NCBI GenBank assembly: GCA_018398585.1
Contig: JAGTTD010000006.1
Span: 1,252,501-1,316,500, forward strand
DNA from: Simmondsia chinensis
Lineage: Eukaryota; Streptophyta; Magnoliopsida; Caryophyllales; Simmondsiaceae
DNA length: 64,000 bases
Direction: 5' to 3'
In this document: one piece after another, positions 24,601 to 36,223 of the stretch
How the letters are laid out: every line of letters starts with the position of its first letter
Position numbering within the stretch: the first letter of the stretch is position 1
Position numbers and translations under genes: made by a program
Notes under the pieces: model-generated
What the model was told of the DNA's origin: nothing
The model's input: the letters and a program-made list of their open reading frames with translations, nothing else
Databases searched by the model: none

Positions 24601-27600
24601 TGTAACCTAGTATGTGCTTGCCTTGCTATAGTAAATGGGCTAAGGCCTAAGAATCAAAAAAGGAGAGTAAACAGAAAAACCACCACACAAAAGGCCACAT
24701 AAAGCCCAAGGGCTTTGACCTTCTCATAAACACCATGCCCTTTCCCATTCCCCACCTATTGTGCCCAAAAATATATGCGAGTCTTGTATTCACTTTTGAC
24801 CTCGCTTGCCAAGATCCTTAGTACCTCCTTTGCCATTCATTCTAAAGAGGAGGCTGGGGATGGAGCAATTGTTGGGTGGAGAGGCACCAAAAAGGGACAA
24901 AAGAGGACGGGGAGTGGTAGGCGATAAGGAGGAGATTCTCCTTTAAAGCATATCTCACTCTGAAGAAAATGTATTTGACCATGTTGGAATCAGGTTTTGG
25001 AAGTCAATTTTTTAAGTAGTGCTGCCAAAAAGGACAATGATGGAATTTTCTTTTTTTTTTAATTTTTTATTTTTGCTTCTGATTCTGCTATATAGGAGAC
25101 TTTGTGCTTATCTCTAAAAGAAAAGGGGGGAAAAAAAAGATCTTACTGCCATTTAAGAACAAACTTTTATTGTCGATCAAACACCAATAAAAATTTAATA
25201 GAACTCTTTTTTCAGTTGAAAATGCCTCTTTCCTCCCTACAATAGGGCCAAATAGGTGCATAATGTTGCTGTTGTGTAACCTAAATGCCTTGCGCACAAG
25301 GCTTTCATCAAAGAGGGATTGGGGAGGGATCATAGGGATTTTGTCAGAACGGAAAAGCCTGATAATTGCAGTAATGCTTACTCTCAATTGTGTAGCCTAA
25401 TTGTGCCCGAGGTAAATTCATTACGTTCATTTTGATGTATGACGGAAAAGCGGAAGGCTTTTAAGATCTCTCATTGGGTTAGGCCCCATAAAAAAAATCA
25501 AATTCGTAGATATCTTACCTCACTAAATATTTCCTGGCCAATATAGAAGGATGCATAGATGTCCTAAAATCTTTTCCGAATGCAGTAATTTTACCTTGGG
25601 CTAATTTTGTATGTTGCTTTTTTCCTCTAGTGCCCTGAATCCAGGTAGTGTTGTGTGTTAGACTTAAAGCAGAAAAGAAGCCAGACACTAGTTATGCTCC
25701 CACACTAAAACCCTAAATAAGTAGATGCAACTGAACTATTTTCTTTGGGGTGACGTTTGCTTGAAAGGAAAATACATTTAAAAAGGAGTTTGGATTGGAT
25801 GGCTTTGTCTAGTTAGACAATTACTTAAATACATTTTTTTTTTTTATGCTTCCGAGGTTGGGGGTCCTTGGACACCCCCCCGACCCCGCTTATGCGGGAG
25901 CCCTTGAGGCACTGAGTTTGTTGTTGTTGTTGATGACTTTGGACTTTGTAGAGAATAATTCGTTGACCACTACTTAATTGATGTTGAGTTAGGCATTACT
26001 TGATTGCTCGTCATGTAGCAGTACTTTATAATGGCTTCATATTGCATATATACTGTTTTTTATCTTAATGATTCTACATGTTAAAAACTATAAAATAATG
26101 ATTGTTTGGATATTCATTCAAAAATTTTCAAACAGAAGACTAAAAAGTAAATGCAAATTTATGTTCCTTTAAAAAACCCAGCTTGCTCGCTGCGACCTTG
26201 TTTCTAATATTTGCTGCTTTCATAATGTGGCCATGACTACTAGGGGACCACAGACCATGATTTGATTTTGTTTGAAGTAGAGTTGCTGGGAGAGAGTTCT
26301 ATGATGGCATTTCAGGGTGGATAATGTTGATGCAAACGTTGCAAAGGATGGTCTTGTGGTCCTAGATTGAATTGGATTTGAGAAAGTTTTTTTAGTAACT
26401 TGTCTTGGCATAACTGGGAATTTTCTTGTTTTATTTCACATCTGGAAACTAATTTTGCGCGCTAACACGCATGGAATGCAGTTATTGGTCAACGAACCTT
26501 GTTTGGTGGCTAATTTCTCTCTTGGTGTTTTAAACTTCTGCAGATATGTGCTTTATTGGTTGGTGATCTTCGTATGCAAATTTACATTTGCTTACTTTCT
26601 CCAGGCAAGCCATGTTGTCCTTAACTGAACTGTCTGGCATTTCTTTGCCATGCTACTAAATTCTTTAGCTTGATTCCTTTCCATTGATGCAGTTTTTCAT
26701 TGCAAAGGTCCTTGAATTCCATCGCCATCATCATTATTTATTTATTTATTTTTTTGAAATTGTTCTTTGTTCCTGCAGATCAAACCCTTAGTCAAACCTA
26801 CCAAAATTATTGTGAAACTTCCGTCTATTAAGTACTCCTGGCATGATCTAGTCTCCAAGCGTAAGTATGATGAGTCATTTTGTTATTATTGCTTGCTAGA
26901 TGCTTTCCTTTTTTATTATCTGTTTTCTTTAAAAATTGACTAATATGACTGCCACCATAACTTAGTTATGTGCGTACTCAAGATGATTGATCACTGTAGT
27001 ATTATCCTGTGTAAACTTGCTGAGCATTTTGTTCAGATTTATTGTAAGTTGCCGAAACAACTTGCTTTCAAATGGTAAAAGAGGAGAAAAAAAAAAAAAA
27101 ATTCCTGGCTTAGTTTTTTGTCTCTCTGCCCTATGCAGTGCTTGTCCCATTCTGCACACTTTTTCTGTTGAAGGATGTTTTTGCACTTTAGTGTACATAG
27201 GAGGTGCAGTTGTTTATTGATGCTCCGAAAAATCTACTCTCTTTCGAGGTTTTAAACTGAAAATTTATAAAAATCTCTTCTGTTTGAGATTTATTTACCA
27301 GATCTCATCTTTTACTTGTGCCTTCTATACCCATTCAATACAGTGTTGCCCACTTAGAACTCATGGAAGAGCTGGCCTAAACTATTGTTTTTTGCACTGA
27401 CAAGTCAATGACTCAGAGAAGCAGGTGGTTTCTGGTTCATGTGTCCAGTTTGACAGGGCCCGAATGGCATCACCATTGAGTTGTTGTACATATATTAGCT
27501 TAAGCAACACAAATATCTCATATGCAGTGCAAGTGAAAAGAGTATTTGCACCTGGGAGTTGCGTTGAATGTTCTATATTGGTGGTCCGTTTGATTAGTTA

Positions 27601-30164
27601 TTGTTTTTTGACTTACTTCTATAGTAGTTTCTTATTATTATTGCTGTAGCCTGGTGGGATAAGCTGATTTACTATCCCCTTGTGTGGTTTGAATTTCCGA
27701 GCAACATCTCTTCTGCATTTTTCTAGTGATTTCCGTTTTCCAGCAGTGAATCCGGTTCAGACTGGTTCAGTGATCCATCTGGTTTGACCAGGGGTTGACT
27801 TTGATTGGTTGTAGTTAATTATGTTGTATGAGTGCAATTGGGTGGGATGTGTTCCTGGTTTAATTGGTTGGACCAGCTGGTCTGGTCCAGTTTGTAAAAT
27901 GCTGTATGAATAGAGCAATATTGAGGCATAGAATCCATGTAGTCAACTCCATTGTAGTTGGATATGGCTTTGCTTGATCTTGCTGGGTTTTGTTTTTCAG
28001 TGCCCGGAGAAGTGATCTGTATCTGATAATATCCTTGCTGCCAAAAGTTACTCCCTTATTAAATTTTGCAGCTTCTAGTTGCTTGGGAGTTTTAAATGCC
28101 AACTGTTGATTTGACTATGGAGAGTTAAGATCCACTATTCAGACTATTGTTTGGCTAGGATTACGTATGATTGTTAACAATTCAAGAGCATTATTATTGC
28201 TTCCTGAAATGATGATCATGTTGGTTATGCATTCTTGTATTGTCTTGCAGATAACCACAATGCACTTACTGTAGCTAGCTTATGGGCTCCAGTTATTGCT
28301 GTAAGTATTTTTGTATTTGTGATCTGTCAAGCACATTTGCATTGATTTGGTGGGTTTGACATCTTCATTTTATGATTCATGGAAAACTTGCTAATAACAT
28401 CATAAAAAACATTCTATCCAAAAATTTGGAAGTTCTACCACCTCAACGTTAGGCTAAAAAAGATAAATATTTCATTGAGGTGCCCTTTGTTGATTTTCCC
28501 CCCAGAAATAATGTTATTTTGCTTTATATAACTTTAACAGCAATGTAACCAATTGAATGCTTTAAGGTATAGGTGATACGCTTCTGGGAATGCCTTTCAG
28601 ATGTTTTTTTGGTCACCTTCTGTTGGGTTCGGCTCCTGGCCTTTGAAGGCATTTGTTTCCTATGATATAGGTTTTTATTCTTTGTTCTTGCATGTGGAAT
28701 GAGCTTTTTTTGGCTGCCCCCAGGACCAGCATTGATTCAAATTGCTGTTTTTTGTTTTAATTTTAGTACTCTTTAAAAGATTTCTGGGCATAAATTTGTA
28801 TTTTCTTTGAGTGCTAGTGTTCATCTTTTGAAGTGGTAAAATGCTTTAGAATTTCTCATACGCACACCTTGAGATATTAACAAAAAAGTCATCATCTTCT
28901 AGGTGTCTTATTTTCTTTTCATCTGGTAGCTACTATTGGTTCAGACTCTATCCTGCTCCTCAGGCTAAGTTTTGCACCTGTATTAGCAGAGTATTGCCCT
29001 TTGGAGCTTTTAAAAACCTTCTTTTTGTTAATAAATGCAGATCTATTTGATGGACATTCACATATGGTACACGCTTTTATCTGCTCTTGTGGGCGGTGTG
29101 ATGGGGGCACGAGCTCGGCTAGGCGAGGTATTCTATTATAAATGATCTCATACATTTCCTATATTTTATTTTGTCGCACCTGCAAGCTGCAATAATCTTA
29201 TGTCCAAGTGCGCCTTAATAGTTTGATTTTGTGAATCAATTGTTTTCTTGCTTGCTGATGTGTTCTTCTTCCCTTCACGAAACTTACATCTTATGCATAT
29301 GTTAACTGTTGATACACGGCAGATTCGTTCTGTTGAAATGGTGCACAAGCGTTTTGAGAACTTTCCCGAAGCCTTTTCCAAGAATTTGGTGTCTCCAAGG
29401 ATGAAAAGGTGTGTTTCTCATGGCCTTATCATGATGGAAAGTTTACTGCTCGCAGAAACTATTATGGGGTATTGTTTTATAAGAATCAAGTGCGAAGCTT
29501 GTCTAATTTTAGAATACAGTTGTCTATGAGCAACAATATGTGTAATCTAGAAGAGTTGTTTTGGCTAAATAACTGATTTTTCAGGCCGTCATGGTTTACT
29601 ACATTGTCTTTGGAATTTAGGTGGATTGCCTTCCATTTTCCAATTTTTTTGGCCATATCTCTAGTTCAAAAAAGATTGTGCATGTATGTAATTGGCTTAC
29701 CTTTCTGCAGTGTTTTTTCTATTTGCTGAGGACATCTTTTTGACTGTGATTCTGCAGGTTGCCATATGAACAAAATCCTCAGGTAAATTTCCTTTACAAT
29801 AGTTGGACTTCCATGATAGGGTCTCTAGGGGTTCGTTTTTGCACAAATCTTGTGTGCACCTGTAATTATCTTTGTGTTTGAGAATTGGCATGGGTGGGAA
29901 TATGATGAAGATTTGAGTTAAATTTTTGAATTTTGATGACATGCCATTTATAGTTTCAACTGGATAGAGCCTCCCCAGTCCCCCTTTGCAGGGAGCGTAA
30001 TGTGTTGAGTGCTGATAGCCTGTATCTGTAAGTTGCATCTGCTGTTGTGGGCCATATTTGTGCTAATCAATGTAGTATCAGTTTTTGACAATAGTAGTGT
30101 AGATGAATCATATTTGTTCATGTGTGTTTCTTTGGTTCCTTTTTTTTTTTTTTGAAGAAGAAGA

Positions 30165-30212
<48 letters not shown>

Positions 30213-33200
30213 CTGGAGGTGGTTCATAGTCAATTTTCGATCACGAGGCTTCACACCAAAGAGGGGCAAGAGGAAAGTTCAGTGTCTCTCGGGTTTTTAC
30301 TTCCTAATTAGCCCCTCTAGAATGCTATGCTGGATTTTTCTTGCACTTATGCCCCTTCTTCGTATCCTGGGCCCTGGTCATGATTGAATATCAAATATGA
30401 AAGTTCCCTGCCCCAATTCTCTTAAGCTTCTGATCCTGTACGGGATTCCATTCCAGTAGCTAAGCATTCTATGTATTTCTTATCATTGACGTATCTTTAC
30501 CCCATGAACTGCCATCGCACATGATGATGGGTGATAGGATCATACAAACTGCTGTCTTCGTTGTGATATGACTCTGTTTCACTGCTCTTTCATCCATCAC
30601 GTGTCCACTGGTCTCTCATTAAACAATGCATAGTCTACCAGAATAGCTTTATTGCTGCATCTGGTCATGATTGAATATCAAATATGAAAGTTCCCTGCCC
30701 CAAATCTCTTAAGCTTCTGATCCTGTACGGGATTCCATTCCAGTAGCTAAGCATTCTATGTATTTCTTATCATTGACGTATCTTTACCCCATAAACTGCC
30801 ATCGCAAATGATGTTGGGTGATAGGATCATACAAACTGCTGTCTTCGTTGTGATATGACTCTGTTTGACTGCTCTTTCATCCATCACGTGTCCACTGGTC
30901 TCTCATTAAACAATGCATAGTCTACCAGAATAGCTTTATTGCTGCATCTTGTCCATCTCTTCTTTTGGGAAGCAACCATAAAATTAGACTAATACAAAGA
31001 AGATTAGCATGACCTTTGCATAAGGATGACACCACAAAGAATTGGTGCATCTTATCTACGACCTCATTAGAAACATCAAACATATACCCTATGATGGTAG
31101 TTAATAACTCAAATGAATATTCTACATCAGTTGGTGGCTGGTGCTGTGCTTGTGGCCCAAATTTAAGACCATGATCATTGAATTTGGTAAGGCAAGGATG
31201 TAGATTCGTCTGGTAAATTTATTAGGATAGTACCAGGTCTGACATGCCATGACAAGAATTATAAGTCTAAGGCCTGTACATTCAAGATTCTAACACCATG
31301 ACACTGGTGCTTTTAACTAGATTGACATGCAAACTATTTTTCTGACGCTAACTTCCTTTGTTGTAATTGTGTCGTGAATATCTATGTAATGAGATCTCTT
31401 CAAACAAATGGGCGGCATTAATGTTGCAAAATAACTAATGCTGAGTGTTTCCAGGATGCTTCCCTTCTACAAAGGGGGAACTTTTCTTATTATTGCTGTG
31501 CACTGACCACAACGATGTGGCATGCAAGTGACTCTATACTTGGACATTGATGGTTGGAGTTTTTGTTGAATCTTTCCCTTACCCTGTATGGATTTTTCTT
31601 TACTTCATGCATCCTTAATGGTTGTTATCTTATGTTATTGGGATTACTTCTTGCAGGTTTCTCAGGAGACAAACAAGGCATATGCTGCCATGTTTGCTCC
31701 ATTTTGGAATGAGATTATCAAAAGTTTGCGGGAAGAGGATTTTATCAGTAACCGGTATCAATTCAAACCAGTGGCGGATCTGTGCTGACGGCAGGGGGGG
31801 CTTAAATTTTATATAATTATTAATATTGACATATATTAGGCAGTCCTGCAGCCTTGGCCTAGTGGTCAGCGTGCCTTACTTTCATCAATTGATCTTGGGT
31901 TCAAGACTCCACTTTGAGGCCACATTTACTAATATTTTTGGACAAATTATATTATTTTGGGAGATACAATTAATTATACTTAATGGTTCTAGAGCTCATT
32001 TTGTGCATTAATATTAAATATTGTATAATTTCAGAGAAAAATAAATATAAATAATTTTGTTTTATGTTAATAGTCTTGCTAGTTTTTATTTAAATACACA
32101 TAAATTACTAATATGTACCCTAAAAATATTTTAGTTTGTATACAAATGGCTTCAAATGTTTTTTTCTAACCTTTTTAACTCTATAACTTATATCATGTGA
32201 GTACTATATTTGTACTTTTATACTTATGAATCGATTCTTGTTTAAGTCTATTCGTAATATTTTACTTGTATGAAAAATGTGTAATATCTTGCATGTAATA
32301 GTTGAAAACTAAATAAAAAATTTCAAAATTATTTTTAAACTCTCATGAGTCACAAATTTGGATTTACCCTTTAAAATTATCTTTCTTTCATTATGTGTAT
32401 GAGCAAAACTATAATACATGTGGGAATTTTTACACAAATATTATAAATGATGGTGAGACTCCAACTTAAGGGTGAATTGTATTTGAAAAAAATTATTACT
32501 TTTTGACATATATAATTATATATGTGTGTGTGCGCGTGGGCATGCATGCGCGCCTGCCTTAAATAAAATTGTTTCAGAAATTTTTTATATATAGGACCGA
32601 TTAATTTAAGAGCCAGATTCTGACTTTGAATAAAAATATAGAAGAAATGTATGACTAACATATTAAATATTGTACAAAGTGAAAGTAATTTGTAATTCAA
32701 GCCCACCCTTAGTCAAAATACTAGATCCGCCATTGATTCAAACACAATACAAGATTCAATAGCGAACACAAAACCCATTCTTAATGCTTGGTTATGCATG
32801 CAGAGAGAAGGACTTGCTCTCTATGCCGAGCAACACTGGTACACTACCACTTGTTCAATGGCCGTTGTTTCTCCTTAGCAGTAAGGTATGACATGTTCGG
32901 TTGTCTGCCTGATGTACTTGTTTTTCCAGGCTTGTGAGGGTTTCTTGTTCTGTGCACTGTTGTTGCAGATTTTGATGGCCATTGATCTGGCTGCGGACTG
33001 CAAAGACACACAGGCAGATTTGTGGAATAGGATTTGCAGAGATGAGTACATGGCCTATGCAGTTCGGGAGTGCTATTACGGTATAGAAAGGATTCTGCAT
33101 TCCCTTGTTGATGGTGAAGGGAGACGTTGGTATGACTTGTCTCGGATATTTTAGTTCACATTTGTTGACTCAGGATAAAAAAGAGGAGCTTTTTTTGTGC

Positions 33201-36192
33201 GTGTGTGTGTCCATGCTTGTGCACACTTGAGCCTACAGTTGGTGGAGCTTCTTTGGGAGGCCGTGCTCCCCTAAAAAAATTTTGACTCGTACAATACGCA
33301 AATCTTGCATTTGACCTCTTTTTTCCACTGGTTTTTCCCGACATTTTTGTTTGCCCTACTGTCGTCCTGTCTGTTTTACAGCTAACCCCAATTGTTATCC
33401 CAGCCCTTTTCTTGGTCTTCCAAATCCACTCGTCTCCCCACTTCATGCAGGCAGTTTTCAAATGACAATATTATGTGATTTGAACTTGTTTCAAAGATAA
33501 TAGAGTATGCTTTATAATTTAAGATGCTTAGCATAAGCTTGTTTGGCGCAGGGTTGAAAGGATCTATCGTGAAATCAATAATAGCATAATGGAGGGGTCT
33601 CTGGTGATAACCTTGGTCCTGAAGAAGCTTACTCTAGTGCAATCAAGATTTACCGCATTGACTGGTCTTCTGGTAACATTCATCAGACTGTAAAAGTGTC
33701 GGATGGCGTTGCATTTTTGATCTTGCTTTGGACAGGAAGGAGTAACAAGGCTTTACTAAATTTCAGATATGGAATGAAACTGAGCAACCCACCGAAGCTG
33801 CTGCAAAAGCTCTCTATGATTTCTACGAGGTTGTGACACATGATTTGCTGTCAACGGATCTCAGGTGATGTTGAATATTGATAATCTATTGCTTTTGTTA
33901 ATGTGTGTATATTCTAACTAGATGACCCATGTCTTGAACATTCTTTTATTCTTTAGGGAGCAAATTGATACGTGGAATATATTAGCTAAAGCTAGAAACG
34001 AAGGCCGCCTGTTTTCCAGTATAAACTGGCCAAGGGATCCTGAAATTGTGAGTCCAAATTGCCCCTCTGGTTGGTCATCTTAACTTTCAGATTCTGATAA
34101 GTTCTTTACTTTTTTGCATACTTTGATTTGCAGATGGAACTAGTCAAGAGACTGCACTTGCTACTTACAGTGAAGGATACTGCTTCTAATATCCCAAAGA
34201 ATCTAGAAGCAAGGAGGAGATTAGAATTTTTCACTAATTCATTATTTATGGACATGCCTGAAGCAAGACCAGTGTGTGAGATGATTCCTTTCAGGTAATA
34301 TCCAAATTTGTTCTGTTGTGCTTGAGGAGTCATGCTAATTATCATCGTATATAATTATTAATGTGGTCGCTTTCACCCTTGTTTATGGCAGTGTTTTCAC
34401 CCCATACTACAGCGAGACTGTGCTCTATAGTTCTTCTGACTTGCGGCGTGAAAATGAAGATGGAGTGTCTACCCTTTTCTATCTACAGAAAATTTTTCCA
34501 GGTTTTCTCGTTTTTGCAATCTTTCTTGTGTTATAGCACTGCGTAATTTTCCCATCTTCCCTATCCAAGGGCACTTTGATAGAGAGATAGCTCAGGTTAT
34601 AGGGTGACTATAAGATTGATTGTTTCTCTTCTAGATGAGTGGGAGAATTTCTTGGAACGGATCAAACGAGGTGGCTCCTCTGGAGATGTGGATCTTGAAG
34701 AAAATGATGATGATAACTTGGAGCTGCGATTCTGGGCATCTTACCGTGGCCAGACTTTAGCTAGGACAGGTGAATGTTGTGAAATGGAATTGAAGTATTT
34801 TTACTGTTCACTGCTTGTGGAAAACTTTTTCTGTTCTTTGAAGGGTTCAATGTTATCTTGAGTTTGTCAATGTAGGTTGTGCCATGCTAACCTTCTCATT
34901 GCTGTAAATGTAGTGCGTGGAATGATGTATTACAGAAGGGCTTTGTTGCTGCAGAGTTTCTTGGAAAGAAGAGGATTAATAGGTATCTTGTCACATATAG
35001 TTGGCATGTTGGAATTATTATTTGAGGGAATCCGCCGATGGACTGACATATATGTATGATGTTGTACGATCAGCGGGTGACTATTCCCAAACCAATCCTT
35101 TGATGAGTCAGGGATTTGAGTTGTCGCCTGAGGCACGAGCACAAGCTGATCTTAAGTTCACTTATGTTGTCTCGTGTCAAATTTATGGACAACAAAAACA
35201 GAGGAAAGCTCCAGAGGCTGCTGATATTGCAGAGCTACTGCTGAGGTATGATTGTAGACCTAGGCTGTCATGTCATGCTGTTAATCGTTGTGAGTGAGAG
35301 CATGTTTCTTCCTCAGAAACTACCTCATTTCTCATATATCACAGCTTATGTCTTTAACCATTCAGATGCACATGGCTTCGCATTGTGCCAGTGTTTTTCT
35401 AGTGAATTAATCTGTGAGAGAATTCTATGTATTTCTTTAATTGTCCAAATCAAGAATTTGGGTGGTAGGCATAGTCCTTTGAGGTCTTGTATTACTTCCA
35501 CCTTAACTTAATTTCAGAAATATATTCCTTTATCTGAGGAGAGCATACTGTGATTTTACCATGTTTCACTTCGTAAAGGAGAGGTTTGCATGTCATCTTT
35601 TGATGTGGTCTCTGCCAAGCTCTTTTCTTTCCAGATAATCTTTATCGAAAAGGAAAAAGTAAATGATAATTTCGTCCCTTCATGTAAAATGGTTGTAATT
35701 GTCACATTTGGATGTAATTGCAAAATGATTTGCACTAAGGCAGTGTTGAGGTTTCAGTCCCACTTTGCTTCCTCAAAACTGCTATCCCTTTTTTTTCCCC
35801 GATAGTTCGTTTACAAGCCCCCAAATGCGCACAAGGTGCAGGGCAAATTGCAAAATGCACTGATAGCTGCATTACACAGGTAAACAGAAGAGAGTTTAAA
35901 CGTCAGTATACATCACTAGGATCAAAAAATGCAGGAACCGACATGGCCTTCATCCTTGCATGTCCATGGCCTTGCTTTATTAGGAACCGTCAACCCCTTC
36001 TTGGTTCGGCTTTGTTTAATGCAATCACTGTCTGGGCTGTGAGGGAAATCACTTCACCATACCGAAATCCTGAAACCCAGTCTAATGTTCATATTCCATA
36101 GTATGTCCTCATTGTGTAGGGATTCGTTTTTGAAGATTATCTGGTTGTCCTTCCTCCATTGCGCCAAATCACTATGAGAACAGTCTCAACCT

Positions 36193-36223
<31 letters not shown>

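Larger units (their letters stand above)
22644..31754 (+). other. CALS10: CALS10 exons 11-24: first transmembrane cluster
   Basis: Exons: 22644-22720, 22803-22884, 23640-23732, 23829-23931, 24023-24146, 24259-24445, 24531-24583, 26544-26604, 26779-26860, 28251-28300, 29041-29127, 29323-29408, 29758-29782, 31657-31754 (residues 418-819). Hydrophobic segments run from exon 13 ([17 protein letters not shown]) through exon 21 ([20 protein letters not shown]). Exon 23 is only 25 nt and encodes LPYEQNPQ; it is needed to keep frame. Exon 18 is followed by GCAAGC, a GC-AG intron. After exon 21 the chain returns to the cytosol with [20 protein letters not shown]. Confidence 0.92.

Noticed and set aside
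30951..31045. A working U6 snRNA gene
   Set aside because: No plant upstream element and TATA at the right spacing, altered ACAGAGA box, truncated 3' end and flanking target duplication.
34877..35059. A frameshift in CALS10 after exon 33
   Set aside because: A normal 91-bp GT-AG intron to 35073 restores the family sequence without any frameshift.
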